From Pseudoalteromonas sp. P1-25 (GTDB lineage: Bacteria > Pseudomonadota > Gammaproteobacteria > Enterobacterales > Alteromonadaceae): 64,000 nucleotides of DNA. Made by a program: the position numbers and the translations under genes. The stretch's first letter is position 1. Each line of letters opens with the position of its first letter. Below the pieces are notes generated by a model. The model saw nothing but the letters and a program-made list of their open reading frames with translations, searched no databases and was not told the DNA's origin. The DNA lies in assembly GCF_001401805.1 (NCBI RefSeq), contig NZ_LKDW01000008.1:82715-146714 (forward strand), written 5' to 3'. This document shows, in pieces, positions 29,366 through 38,534 of the stretch.

Positions 29366-29779
29366 ATGCAAGCAAATGTAAAATGGGTTGAAGGCGACAC
29401 CTTTATTGGCCGTTCTAATTCTAATCACAATGTCGTTTTTGATGCTGGTAGCGATAGCGCTGCACCAAGCCCTATGGAAATGGTACTTATGTCGGTGGGC
29501 TGTTGCTCGTCGGTAGATGTTGTAAGTATTTTAAAAAAAGCCAAACAAGATTTTTCTGATGTCCAAGTGCAGCTAAGCTCTGAGCGCGCAGAAACAGCGC
29601 CGCGAGTATTTACTAAAATTAACTTACACTTTGTTGTTACAGGCAATAATGTGTCGGAAAAACACCTCGCGAGGGCGGTTTCTCTCTCTGCTGAAAAGTA
29701 TTGTTCTGTTGCTTTAATGCTTGATAAAACAGTAGAAATTACCCACAGCCACGAAGTTGTGCAAGAACAGGTAAAATAA
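29366..29779 (+). CDS. yhfA: OsmC-family protein (YhfA-like)
   Basis: A 137-residue OsmC/Ohr superfamily protein. The two conserved cysteines are present, in VGCCSSVDVV (about residues 47-51, helix) and in KYCSVALML (about residue 111), which in the superfamily form a peroxidase-like redox pair. Gene length and the sequence PSPMEMVLMSVGCCSSVDVVSILKKAKQD match the YhfA branch rather than Ohr proper. Function of YhfA is not established; peroxide or thiol chemistry is inferred. speD follows after 88 bp on the same strand. Confidence 0.85.
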   Translation: MQANVKWVEGDTFIGRSNSNHNVVFDAGSDSAAPSPMEMVLMSVGCCSSVDVVSILKKAKQDFSDVQVQLSSERAETAPRVFTKINLHFVVTGNNVSEKHLARAVSLSAEKYCSVALMLDKTVEITHSHEVVQEQVK

Positions 29780-29867
29780 CGCTTTTTCCGTGAGGAAAAT
29801 TCGTATAAAATCCGCGAACTTTTCATTCTGCAGGTGCAGATTTCACTAATTTATAGGTTGGTTTATC

Positions 29868-30680
29868 ATGAACAAACCCTTCGATAAACTTAAACTTCAT
29901 GGCTTTAATAATTTAACCAAAAGTTTAAGCTTTAGTATTTACGACATTTGCTACGCAAAGACCGAGCAACAGCGTAAAGAATATATTGAATATATCGACG
30001 AGCAGTACAGTGCAGATAGACTAACCGACATACTAGGCGATGTTGTTGATATTATTGGTGCTAACATTTTAAATGTGGCGCGCCAAGATTATGAACCACA
30101 AGGCGCAAGTGTGACTATTTTGGTGTCTGAAGAGCCGGTAGAAGAGCAGCAAAATTACGATGCTGACGAAGCGCCAGGCCCATTACCCGATTCTGTTGTT
30201 GCGCACCTAGATAAAAGCCACATTTGTGTACATACCTACCCAGAAGCGCACCCTGATGATGGTATTTGTACATTCCGTGCTGATATTGAAGTATCTACCT
30301 GTGGCATTATTTCGCCACTTAAAGCGTTAAACTTCTTAATTCATAGCCTAGAGTCAGACGTAGTAACTATTGACTACCGTGTACGTGGTTTTACTCGCGA
30401 TGTAAACGGCGTTAAGCACTACATTGATCACGCTATTAACTCGATTCAAAACTTCATGACAGAAGATACCAAAGAAGCGTACCAAATGATGGACGTGAAC
30501 GTGTATCAAGAAAACCTGTTCCACACTAAAATGATGTTAAAAGAAACCGACTTAAACACTTACCTGTTCGGCCTATCGACTGATGAGTTATCGGATGAAG
30601 AAGAAGAAGAAATTCGCTCTAAGCTAACCCGCGAAATGCAGGAAATATTCTACGGTCGTAATTTACCAGACGCAGAATAA
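29868..30680 (+). CDS. speD: S-adenosylmethionine decarboxylase proenzyme
   Basis: Makes decarboxylated SAM, the aminopropyl donor for spermidine synthesis. 270 residues, matching the class 1A E. coli-type enzyme (264). The self-cleavage site is K116-S117 in [17 protein letters not shown], where the Ser becomes the pyruvoyl group. The conserved active-site region [42 protein letters not shown] follows. speE is not adjacent. The C terminus is acidic, with [25 protein letters not shown] convergent terminator at 30709 ends the gene. Confidence 0.95.
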   Translation: MNKPFDKLKLHGFNNLTKSLSFSIYDICYAKTEQQRKEYIEYIDEQYSADRLTDILGDVVDIIGANILNVARQDYEPQGASVTILVSEEPVEEQQNYDADEAPGPLPDSVVAHLDKSHICVHTYPEAHPDDGICTFRADIEVSTCGIISPLKALNFLIHSLESDVVTIDYRVRGFTRDVNGVKHYIDHAINSIQNFMTEDTKEAYQMMDVNVYQENLFHTKMMLKETDLNTYLFGLSTDELSDEEEEEIRSKLTREMQEIFYGRNLPDAE

Positions 30681-30708
30681 ATTAGTTTAAAAGCAATTAA
30701 ATTGTATA

Positions 30709-30737
30709 AAAAATGGCGCTCAATGAGCGCCATTTTT
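30709..30737. terminator. Bidirectional terminator between speD and the serine transporter
   Basis: A stem AAAAATGGCGCT (30709-30720) with AGCGCCATTTTT (30726-30737) and loop CAATG lies between two convergent genes, with A and T tracts built into the stem. Confidence 0.9.
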
Positions 30738-30761
30738 AATGGGGTATTTATAGCAAATCGC

Positions 30762-32045
30762 TTAATTAAGCATGCTGTAAATAAGCGCACATACGGCCAG
30801 AGAGCCCACAGCAAGTACAAACAAGGTACTTAAACGGTTGCGGTATTTACTCAGCGCAGGCACTTTGTACACGGCAATCATAGGCATAATAAATAAAATC
30901 ATCGCAATGATAGGGCCAGAGAGCTGATCCATCATGTCTAAAATGCTTGGGTTTTTAACCGCGCAAAACCAAATAGCAAAAAACATAATGAGTACGCCAA
31001 TTTTGTCGGCTACTTTTGCGCTTAAGCTCGTTTGCTTAGTTACCAAACCGGTAAAGCTTTCGCGTGCTCCTAAAAAGTGCCCTAAAAACGATGAGGTAAT
31101 AGCAATAAAGGCAACCAGCGGTCCAAGGGTCGCGATATACGAATTACTAGTAATATTAGCAAGGTAAGATAAAATCGATACGTTCGCCGCTTTAGCAGTA
31201 GCCATTTGCTCGCTAGTAAGCGAAAGCACGCACGAAAACACAAATAGCAGTACAAATACAATAAGTAGTAAACTAGTGCGCTTTAAAATAGCCTCAGCCT
31301 TATTAGTGGCCTGATCGCCATAATGCCCACGCTGCACGTTCACAAAGCTTGAAATAGCCGCCGCATGGCTAAACGAAAACACAATGATAGGAATAGATAA
31401 CCACAGCGTTTTAGTAAAGCTGCCTGCCTCTGGGAGGCTCATATCTGGCATTTGCCAGCTGGGTATTAAATAAAGCGATAAGCAAAATAAAATACCCACA
31501 AGCGGATACACCAAAATAGCGAACGCGCGAAGCATTAAGCGCTCGCCGCCCATCATTAGGCTAATCATACCGGCAACTAATACACCCGAAAGCAACACCC
31601 GAGAAGGTGACTCAAGGCCCATTTGGTTAACCATAAAGCTGTCAACGGTATTGGTTAAGCCTACGCCGTAAATAAGCAAAATGGGAAATATAGATAAAAA
31701 GTATAATAAAGAGATTAACCTACCTGCCGTTACACCAAAGTGCTCCTCAACAACATCAGTAAAATCTGAATCTTTGTTTTTAGACGACAACACAAAGCGG
31801 GCTAAGCCACGGTGTGCTAAAAAGGTCATTGGAAAGGCTAAACAGGCTAAAATAATTAGTGGCCAAAAACCCCCAATACCAATATTAATAGGTAAAAATA
31901 AAATGCCCGCGCCAACGGCGGTACCAAAAAGGCTTAACGTCCACTGCGTATCGTGCAGGTTCCATTTAGAAGTAGGTGTGTGTTCACCTGTTTGTGATGC
32001 ATTTGAAAGCGTTGCATCTTGTGATGGTGTCATGTGTGTGCTCAT
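30762..32045 (-). CDS. sdaC: Serine/proton symporter of the HAAAP family
   Basis: A 427-residue inner-membrane transporter with about 11 helices. Close in length and sequence to E. coli SdaC (429): LFGTAVGAGILFLPINIGIGGFWPLI, AFPMTFLAHRGLARFVLS, DFTDVVEEHFGVTAGRLISLLYF, FSFSHAAAISSF and SILSYLANITSN recur in that family. Likely imports L-serine with H+. The family also holds TdcC and aromatic transporters, so specificity is inferred. Monocistronic, facing speD across a shared terminator. No serine deaminase gene is adjacent. Confidence 0.85.
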   Translation of the reverse strand: MSTHMTPSQDATLSNASQTGEHTPTSKWNLHDTQWTLSLFGTAVGAGILFLPINIGIGGFWPLIILACLAFPMTFLAHRGLARFVLSSKNKDSDFTDVVEEHFGVTAGRLISLLYFLSIFPILLIYGVGLTNTVDSFMVNQMGLESPSRVLLSGVLVAGMISLMMGGERLMLRAFAILVYPLVGILFCLSLYLIPSWQMPDMSLPEAGSFTKTLWLSIPIIVFSFSHAAAISSFVNVQRGHYGDQATNKAEAILKRTSLLLIVFVLLFVFSCVLSLTSEQMATAKAANVSILSYLANITSNSYIATLGPLVAFIAITSSFLGHFLGARESFTGLVTKQTSLSAKVADKIGVLIMFFAIWFCAVKNPSILDMMDQLSGPIIAMILFIMPMIAVYKVPALSKYRNRLSTLFVLAVGSLAVCALIYSMLN

Positions 32046-32429
32046 CCATTATTTAAATAATAATCGCGCGCAAGAATATAGTTTTTAGCTAAAAGTTTCA
32101 TGTTTTGAGGCATTTTGTAGACTAATTAATTAGACGCCGTTGCAGCAAAAGTGTCATGAATACGAAACAGCGCTGTAAAAATAAACAAATACCTCAACCA
32201 GCACAGTTTGTAGGTTGGGTAGAGCGAAGCGAAACCCAACACGCCCATAGTGTTATTCAAGCACTAAAGCAAAAATAGGCGGTTGTAATAACGTAAAAAT
32301 AGGGGAGCCATTTTTTATTGATTGCAACTAATATCAAAGCTTGCTCACAAAACCTGTTAAGTAGCAGCCATTGAGCCGAACTTCATAGGAGGTTTATACT
32401 AAACTCCGTTATACTTCCTGCTATTAAAT
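32046..32429 (+). other. 384-bp intergenic region with a repetitive GTTGGGT...ACCCAAC element
   Basis: No gene is seen. The region holds the inverted repeat element described separately (32211-32240). An AGGAGG at about 32387-32392, too far from the next start to serve it, could be the trace of a lost gene. The promoter for the hydrolase should lie here but is not clear. Confidence 0.4.
32211..32240. repeat. GTAGGTTGGGT-type interspersed palindromic repeat
   Basis: GTTGGGT (32214-32220) and ACCCAAC (32234-32240) flank AGAGCGAAGCGAA. The string TAGGTTGGGT...GCGAAGCG...ACCCAAC is a widespread extragenic repeat type in gammaproteobacteria and cyanobacteria, possibly spread by REP-associated (RAYT/TnpA-REP) activity. 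One copy is seen here. Confidence 0.6.
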
Positions 32430-33260
32430 ATGCCAAATGAAGTAAACAGGCTGCTAACTGCAATGAGCAAAGACATTCTTTTTCATACTACTTTTGCACA
32501 CGAAACCAGTAAAACATGGGTTGTATTTGTTCATGGTGCAGGGGGGAGTTCGGCAATTTGGTTTCGCCAACTTAAAGCCTATAAAAAAGAATATAATGTA
32601 TTGCTGCTCGATCTTCGTGGTCACGGTAAATCAAATAACTTAGTGCAAAACTTTGTAGATAATAATTACTCGTTTAATAAGGTCTCTAAAGACATTATCG
32701 ATGTGCTAGATCATAACAACATCCCTAACGCACACTTTGTTGGTATTTCACTGGGCACCATTTTGATTCGAAATATTGCTGAAATTGCGCCGCAATATGT
32801 TTCTAGCATGGTGCTAGGTGGAGCGGTTACTCGGTTTAATACGCGCAGTAATACCTTGGTTTATTTAGGCAATACGTTTAAACACTTATTGCCTTATATG
32901 TGGTTGTATCGCTTATTTGCTTTTATTATGATGCCGAAAAAGCGCCATAAAGAATCTCGACTTTTGTTTGTTCGTGAAGCAAAACGCTTGTGCCAAAAAG
33001 AGTTTATAAAATGGTTTAAACTAGCCATGGACGTAAACCCCTTAATGCAGTACTTCAAAGAAAAAGACATTGATATACCCATTCTTTACATTATGGGTAA
33101 AGAAGATCACATGTTCCTTGGCCCTGTTAAAGAAATGGTAAAGCGCCATAAAAATAGCGTACTGCAAACTATTCACCATTGCGGCCATGTTTGTAACGTA
33201 GAGCGCCCTGACTTATTCAACCAGCACTCGCTTGCTTTTATCGCCCAGCAAAACCGTTAA
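32430..33260 (+). CDS. Alpha/beta hydrolase
   Basis: A 276-residue alpha/beta hydrolase with oxyanion segment VHGAGGSSAIWFRQL, strand LLLDLRGHGKSN, nucleophile elbow GISLG (about residue 108) and a candidate catalytic His in HHCGHVCNVERPDLFN near the C terminus. The Asp would be in GKEDHMFLG. Substrate unknown; lipid, ester or lactone hydrolases share this build. No signal peptide. Two starts are possible, 32430 and 32463 (MSKDIL), neither with a strong ribosome site. It lies in a short accessory-looking patch between the serine transporter and the sulfate operon. Confidence 0.8.
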   Translation: MPNEVNRLLTAMSKDILFHTTFAHETSKTWVVFVHGAGGSSAIWFRQLKAYKKEYNVLLLDLRGHGKSNNLVQNFVDNNYSFNKVSKDIIDVLDHNNIPNAHFVGISLGTILIRNIAEIAPQYVSSMVLGGAVTRFNTRSNTLVYLGNTFKHLLPYMWLYRLFAFIMMPKKRHKESRLLFVREAKRLCQKEFIKWFKLAMDVNPLMQYFKEKDIDIPILYIMGKEDHMFLGPVKEMVKRHKNSVLQTIHHCGHVCNVERPDLFNQHSLAFIAQQNR

Positions 33261-33350
33261 GGGTTGTAGAAGGAATAGAGATAGGACTTTCTTTTTTGAC
33301 TTACAAAAGTTAAAAAAGATCTAAATGGGTTAACTTAAAAGGAGTTTAAA

Positions 33351-33833
33351 TTGGAAGCACTAAGTACAGCTAAGCAAATTATTGATATTTTTTCTGCTTT
33401 ATTGAGCCCTGTAATTGCAATCTCAGTAGGTTTTATTGCATATCAGCAGTGGAAGCTTAATGTTGATAAAGAGAAGCGTGAAAGTAACTCAAATAAGCTG
33501 CATATTTATATAGTTGTAAAAAGGTTTTTGCGTAGTGTTGATATAAATCGTGTGGTCGATGATAAGTTATATGAAGAGCTTCAAGAGGCACTTGCCTTAG
33601 CTGATTTCTATTTTGATGGTATTGTTACCGATTGGTTATTTCAAGTAGACTTAGATGCATCAGCCTGGCTAAACTTAATGCAAATTAATTCACTACCTGA
33701 CATGAAAGTATCAAACCCCGAGTTTACTCGTAATCAGAGAGAAATTGAGGAGCTAATTGATAATCTTCAAAACTTCCATTGTGAGTTATTTGATATATTT
33801 AAAGGTAGTATGATGTACTTGAAAACTAGTTAG
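33351..33833 (+). CDS. Unrecognised one-helix membrane protein
   Basis: A 160-residue protein I do not recognise. It starts at TTG 33351 with GGAG 6 bp before. An N-terminal hydrophobic helix (about residues 13-30, LLSPVIAISVGFIAYQQW) is followed by a charged region and then helices with many acidic residues (DDKLYEELQEALALADFYF and REIEELIDNLQNFHCELFDIF). The build suggests an inner-membrane anchor with a cytoplasmic helical domain. The region looks more AT-rich than its surroundings by eye, which would fit recent acquisition. No partner gene gives a clue beyond the hydrolase 90 bp upstream. Confidence 0.65.
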   Translation: MEALSTAKQIIDIFSALLSPVIAISVGFIAYQQWKLNVDKEKRESNSNKLHIYIVVKRFLRSVDINRVVDDKLYEELQEALALADFYFDGIVTDWLFQVDLDASAWLNLMQINSLPDMKVSNPEFTRNQREIEELIDNLQNFHCELFDIFKGSMMYLKTS

Positions 33834-33896
33834 TAATTAATAAGGCTTATTTTTCTTACCGCTTGCTAGATACAGTTTGATGACTCAAGAAGCTAA

Positions 33897-33929
33897 AGCT
33901 ATCACTTGTCTTGCTGACAACTGATAGCT
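33897..33929. terminator. Long hairpin ending the sulfate operon or the upstream gene
   Basis: AGCTATCA (33897-33904) and TTGTC pair with GACAA and TGATAGCT (33922-33929) around a 5-nt loop, with one C-C mismatch. The minus-strand side runs into TTTAGCTTCTT. It lies between convergent genes, so it probably ends cysQ transcription. Confidence 0.55.
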
Positions 33930-33947
33930 AACCACTCAAAACTGCTC

Positions 33948-34718
33948 TTATCCCTCTATCGCCGAAACAATAAAATACGGATTCAAATACTCATCTTTGG
34001 TGTTATATAAAAGCGGGCTGCCATCAAGCTTAGTGACTTTAGCACCGGCTATTTCGGCGATTGCATGGCCTGCGCCCGTATCCCATTCACAGGTTGGGCC
34101 TAAGCGTGGGTAAATATCGGCGCTGCCTTCGGCCACTAAACATAATTTTAGTGAGCTGCCTTTTGACACCATTTCAACGTCTTCAAAGCGTTTTACAAAC
34201 TCGGCTAAATCAGGTGATGGGTGCGAGCGGCTGCCTACAACACGTATTAGGCCTTTATTAGGTTTGGTGGTTACTTTAAGCTCAATGCGCTCATCGCCTT
34301 TGTCTTTAAACGCACCAATGGCTTCTGCAGCAAGGTACGATACGCCAAGTGCGGGCGCATCAACTACAGCCAGTACAGGTTTACCGTTTTCGATAAGCGC
34401 TATGTTTACGGTAAATTCGCCGTTCTTTTTAATAAACTCTTTAGTGCCATCGATGGGGTCTACTAACCAGTAGCTTTTCCATGTTTGACGAATATCCCAG
34501 CTTATATCAGCGCTTTCTTCGCTAAGTATAGGTGTGTCGGGAGTGAGCTGTTTTAACCCTGCCACAATCACTTTATGAGCTGCTAAGTCGGCGTCGGTTA
34601 CTGGGCTTTCATCGGCTTTGTATTCAACGTTAAAGTCCTTTTCGTAAATCCCCATTATGGCTTGGCCTGCTTTGCGGGCAAGGATGAGGGTTTCTTCTAG
34701 TAGCTCGGTTTGGTTCAT
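33948..34718 (-). CDS. cysQ: 3'(2'),5'-bisphosphate nucleotidase
   Basis: Removes the 3' phosphate from adenosine 3',5'-bisphosphate (PAP), the by-product of PAPS reduction, keeping sulfate assimilation from stalling. 256 residues (E. coli CysQ 246). An inositol-monophosphatase-fold enzyme with the metal motifs EESADISWDIR, WLVDPIDGTKEFIKKNGEFTVNIAL and TCEWDTGAGHAIAEIAGA. Last gene of the operon, 5 bp after cysC. A complete gene with no sign of damage. Confidence 0.94.
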   Translation of the reverse strand: MNQTELLEETLILARKAGQAIMGIYEKDFNVEYKADESPVTDADLAAHKVIVAGLKQLTPDTPILSEESADISWDIRQTWKSYWLVDPIDGTKEFIKKNGEFTVNIALIENGKPVLAVVDAPALGVSYLAAEAIGAFKDKGDERIELKVTTKPNKGLIRVVGSRSHPSPDLAEFVKRFEDVEMVSKGSSLKLCLVAEGSADIYPRLGPTCEWDTGAGHAIAEIAGAKVTKLDGSPLLYNTKDEYLNPYFIVSAIEG

Positions 34719-34723
34719 TGGGG

Positions 34724-35320
34724 TTAACCTATAATATGCTTTTGTTTTAGATACGTTATCAGTTGTGTAACCGATTGGTCTAGGGTGTTTTTACTGGTAT
34801 CTAAAATTATTTCTGGGTTGTTGGGTATTTCGTAGCTTGAGTCGATTCCGGTGAAGTGTTTTATCTCTCCTGCGCGGGCTTTTTTGTATAAGCCTTTAGG
34901 ATCGCGGCTTTCACATACATCAAGTGGAGTATCTATAAATACTTCAATAAACTCGCCGTTGTCTACTAAGTTACGCACCATGTCGCGCTCTGCTCTAAAT
35001 GGCGATATAAACGCGGTAAGCACTAATAAGCCTGCATCGGTCATTAGTTTTGCGGTTTCGCCAACGCGGCGTATGTTTTCAATACGATCTTCGTCGCTAA
35101 AGCCTAAGTCTTTACATAGGCCGTGGCGTACGTTGTCGCCGTCAAGCAGGTAGGTGTGCGCGCCTTGTTGGTTAAGCGCTGCTTCTAGTGCATTCGCTAC
35201 AGTGCTTTTGCCAGAGCCAGAAAAACCGGTAAACCATAAAATAGCCGGTTTATGCTTTTTTTGCTCACTACGCTGTGACTTGGTGATTGCGTAGTTATGC
35301 CAAACAATATTTTCATCCAT
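34724..35320 (-). CDS. cysC: Adenylylsulfate (APS) kinase
   Basis: Phosphorylates APS to PAPS using ATP. 198 residues (E. coli CysC 201). P-loop [18 protein letters not shown] at residues 30-47, [31 protein letters not shown] in the middle, and the lid region [27 protein letters not shown]. Cytosolic. It lies between the SLC13 permease and cysQ on the same strand, with short gaps of 33 and 5 bp. Confidence 0.96.
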   Translation of the reverse strand: MDENIVWHNYAITKSQRSEQKKHKPAILWFTGFSGSGKSTVANALEAALNQQGAHTYLLDGDNVRHGLCKDLGFSDEDRIENIRRVGETAKLMTDAGLLVLTAFISPFRAERDMVRNLVDNGEFIEVFIDTPLDVCESRDPKGLYKKARAGEIKHFTGIDSSYEIPNNPEIILDTSKNTLDQSVTQLITYLKQKHIIG

Positions 35321-35353
35321 AGTGGTGAGTCTCTTGTACTTTAAGCGCCCGTA

Positions 35354-37078
35354 TTAAAACGGAAATACGAGCGGGATCAGGGTTAATACCGTGATTGAAT
35401 AAATAATAGAAAGGGGCAAGCCCATTGTTATGTAATCTTTTAAGCGGTAGTTGCCCGCACTATAAACCATAAGGTTTGTTTGATACCCAAATGGTGATAT
35501 AAAACTGGCCGATGCGCCAAACGCTACCGCCATAATAAAGGGCAGAGGGTCTACATTAAAACCCACGGCTAGCGAGTAAGCTACAGGGAATGAAAGCGCA
35601 GCTGCGGCATTATTAGTAATAAGCTCGGTGAATAATACGGTCATTAAAAATATGGCGATAAACGCGCCATACGGGCCAAAATCGCCTAATACCATAAATA
35701 GAGCGCTTGATATTTGCCCGGCAAGTCCGGTTTCTATCATTAATTTAGCAAGCCCTATAGCACTGCCTACGACGGCAAGTAGTTCAATGGGAAAGCGACG
35801 TTTTACTTCGCTAAGTTTAACTGTGCCGCTAAGCAGTAAGCCAATAAGTAACACCAGTAGGCCTTTTACTAAGGGGACTATACCTACAATGCTTAACCCT
35901 AATACCGCGGCAAAGCCTGCCAATACAATATTAGACTGCTTAGGTTTTAAGTGTGTTTGTAAATCAAACCCCGATATATACACAAATTCGCGGTTTAAAT
36001 TAGGTAAAGAATAAAAATTTTTACCTGGGGCGAGTATTAAAGAGTCGCCAGCTTGCAATTGCACTTGCCCAAGGCCGCCTTGTAAGCGGTCGTGCCCGCG
36101 GCGAATGGCAATAACCGCGGCATGAAACTGCTCTCTAAAACGGGCTTCTTTTACGGTTTTGCCAATAAATTTAGAGGATTGACTTACCACTACTTCCACT
36201 AGGTGTTCTATGTCTTTTTCGTGGTTGTCGTGCACTACTTTTAATCCGTCAAAGCGCCTTAATAAGGGAACAGATTTAATGTCGCCAACAAACAGTAGTA
36301 CGTCGTTTTGTCTAATAATTTGCTGAGGTGTTACTGCGTATATACGCTCATCGCCACGAATAATTTCGGCGAGGAATAAATCTTTTAATTCGCGTAGGCC
36401 GTTTTCTTCTACGGTACGGCCAATAAGCTTAGAGTCTGCCTGCACTTTACCCTCTAAATAAAAGGGAATAACCTCTTGCGCGTTTTTGCCGTTGTCGGGC
36501 AGGTATTTGAGCATCACTAAAATAGTAACAAGGCCCACACTTAATGCGCCAATGCCTATTAAGGTAAAATCAAAAAAGCCAAGTGGTGCCATGCCAGCAT
36601 CCACAGCAAAGCCGTTCACTATTAAATTGGTTGATGTACCAATAAGTGTAATGGTGCCGCCTAATATAGCAGTGTACGACAGCGGTAAGAGTAGCTTTGA
36701 GGGTGAATGATTTGGGTTGTCTTTTATGGCGGTAATAAGCGATGCAACCACCGCGGTGTTATTAGTAAACGATGACAAAAAGGCGGTAGATAAGCCAAGT
36801 TTGGTAACCGATTTTACTAAGCTTCCTTTAGATAGTGATTGCGATAGTTTTTGAATTAAAGTGGTTTTTTCAATCGCAATTGAAACAAGTACTAATAACA
36901 CTAAGGTAATGAGTGATGGGTTTGCGTAGTTTACTAACATGCTTTCAAGGTCAATCAGGCCTGTTAAATAACCCGTACCAATAGCACTTACAAATAACCA
37001 TGCTGGATTAATGCGGGTGCCAAAAAGGCACCCAACTAAGGTAAGCATAATGCCTGTTAAAACGAGCTGCTCTACCAT
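35354..37078 (-). CDS. SLC13-type permease with TrkA-C domains (probable sulfate uptake)
   Basis: A 574-residue inner-membrane protein of the divalent-anion/sodium symporter-like (SLC13/DASS) family. Two blocks of helices (about 1-200 and 380-574) flank a cytosolic insert of two RCK-C/TrkA-C-like domains (about 210-365, including RDLFLAEIIRGDERIYAV and RFREQFHAAVIAIRRGHDRLQ). The motifs SFTNNTAVVASLI, LIGTSTNLIVNGFAVDAG and LFTELITNNAAAALSFPVAYSLA are the conserved anion and sodium sites. Sulfate uptake is inferred from its place between cysN and cysC; no CysTWA-type ABC system is present. Gap of 31 bp to cysN. Confidence 0.88.
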   Translation of the reverse strand: MVEQLVLTGIMLTLVGCLFGTRINPAWLFVSAIGTGYLTGLIDLESMLVNYANPSLITLVLLVLVSIAIEKTTLIQKLSQSLSKGSLVKSVTKLGLSTAFLSSFTNNTAVVASLITAIKDNPNHSPSKLLLPLSYTAILGGTITLIGTSTNLIVNGFAVDAGMAPLGFFDFTLIGIGALSVGLVTILVMLKYLPDNGKNAQEVIPFYLEGKVQADSKLIGRTVEENGLRELKDLFLAEIIRGDERIYAVTPQQIIRQNDVLLFVGDIKSVPLLRRFDGLKVVHDNHEKDIEHLVEVVVSQSSKFIGKTVKEARFREQFHAAVIAIRRGHDRLQGGLGQVQLQAGDSLILAPGKNFYSLPNLNREFVYISGFDLQTHLKPKQSNIVLAGFAAVLGLSIVGIVPLVKGLLVLLIGLLLSGTVKLSEVKRRFPIELLAVVGSAIGLAKLMIETGLAGQISSALFMVLGDFGPYGAFIAIFLMTVLFTELITNNAAAALSFPVAYSLAVGFNVDPLPFIMAVAFGASASFISPFGYQTNLMVYSAGNYRLKDYITMGLPLSIIYSITVLTLIPLVFPF

Positions 37079-37109
37079 GCTTTTATATTCCTAACAGACA
37101 TTTTTATAC

Positions 37110-38534
37110 TTACAGTTTTGAAATATCAAGCGCTTGCCAATGTGGGAAGTGCTTGCGTACTAAGCTATTAAACTCAATTTCAAAGTCGCTGAAATCGCTG
37201 TTTTGTTTTTCGCTTTTTAGTACTTGCTCAATCATACCTGCGGCAACCGTTAAGTTAGATAAACGGTCGATAAGGATAAATGAGCCAGTTTCGTGGTTGT
37301 TGTGATACTCATCAGCTAATATTGTTTCGCTTAGTTCAAGCGTAACAATGGCAATTTCGTTTAGCTGAAGTGAATCGGCTGTACCGTGCTCTAAGGTGTT
37401 TACATCAATGGTGTGATCAATTTTTTTAACCACGGCTGATGTATTTTTGCTACCTAGTTTAATGTTGTAGCTTTTACCTAGTACCAGCGGCTCTTCGTGC
37501 ATCCACACAAGTTTAGCTTGTATAAGGTTAGTAACCGTTGCACTTGAACTTTGCGGCACAATAACATCGCCGCGGCTAATATCAATTTCGCTATTGAGGG
37601 TAACGGTAATTGCTTGGCCGGCTTCTGCGTGATCTAGGTTGCCATTAAAGGTCACAATTTCTTTTATGCTTGATGTTTTACCCGACGGTAATACTTTTAT
37701 TGCATCGCCAACTTGTAACTTACCTGATGCCAATGTGCCCTGAAAACCACGGAAGTTTAAGTTAGGGCGCACTACATATTGCACTGGTAAGCGTGCTTCA
37801 AAGCCGGTATCGGTTTCGGCCGCTGGTGAGTCTTCTAAAAGCTCAAGCAATGGCTTATCTGTGTAATAAGGCGTATGTGCAGAGCGTATTACTACGTTGT
37901 CGCCTTTAAGCGCCGACATAGGTACAAACTTAATGTTTGTTACATTAAGTTGCTCAGCAAATTTAAGGTAGTCGGCTTTAATTTTTTCATAAACGGTTTC
38001 GTCAAAATCAACGATATCCATTTTATTAATGGCTACCACAAACTGTTTAATACCGAGCGAGTCACAAATAAAACTATGACGCTTAGTTTGTACTTGCACA
38101 CCGTAGCGAGCATCAACCAAAATAATGGCTACATCGCTGGTTGATGCGCCTGTTACCATGTTGCGTGTGTATTGCTCGTGCCCTGGGGTGTCGGCAATAA
38201 TAAACTTACGCTTAGCGGTTGAAAAATAACGATATGCTACGTCAATAGTAATGCCTTGCTCACGCTCAGCTTGTAGGCCATCTACAAGTAGCGCTAAGTC
38301 GAGCTCTTCGCCTGCGTTACCCACTTTTTCGTTATCTTTGTGAAGGGCAGCTAGCTGATCTTCATAAATTTGGTGGCTGTCGTGCAAAAGGCGGCCAATC
38401 AGTGTTGATTTACCGTCATCTACGCTACCACAGGTAAGCATGCGTAATAAGCTTTTATCTTGTTGGCGTGCTAGGTAGGCGTCTATGCCAATTTCTTTTA
38501 CTTCGTTAATGGTGTCGTTAGTATTGGTAGACAT
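37110..38534 (-). CDS. cysN: Sulfate adenylyltransferase subunit 1 (GTPase)
   Basis: The GTPase subunit that drives ATP sulfurylase, forming APS with CysD. 474 residues (E. coli CysN 475). EF-Tu-like GTPase motifs: GSVDDGKSTLIGRLL (G1), DTPGHEQYTRNMVTGAS (G3) and INKMD (G4), followed by beta-barrel domains. No fused CysC domain: the kinase is a separate gene. The start overlaps the cysD stop codon by one base at 38534, so the two subunits are translationally coupled. Confidence 0.96.
   Translation of the reverse strand: MSTNTNDTINEVKEIGIDAYLARQQDKSLLRMLTCGSVDDGKSTLIGRLLHDSHQIYEDQLAALHKDNEKVGNAGEELDLALLVDGLQAEREQGITIDVAYRYFSTAKRKFIIADTPGHEQYTRNMVTGASTSDVAIILVDARYGVQVQTKRHSFICDSLGIKQFVVAINKMDIVDFDETVYEKIKADYLKFAEQLNVTNIKFVPMSALKGDNVVIRSAHTPYYTDKPLLELLEDSPAAETDTGFEARLPVQYVVRPNLNFRGFQGTLASGKLQVGDAIKVLPSGKTSSIKEIVTFNGNLDHAEAGQAITVTLNSEIDISRGDVIVPQSSSATVTNLIQAKLVWMHEEPLVLGKSYNIKLGSKNTSAVVKKIDHTIDVNTLEHGTADSLQLNEIAIVTLELSETILADEYHNNHETGSFILIDRLSNLTVAAGMIEQVLKSEKQNSDFSDFEIEFNSLVRKHFPHWQALDISKL

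Noticed and set aside
37110..38534. CysN-CysC (NodQ-like) fusion
   Set aside because: cysN ends at the normal 474 residues and APS kinase is a separate gene at 34724-35320.
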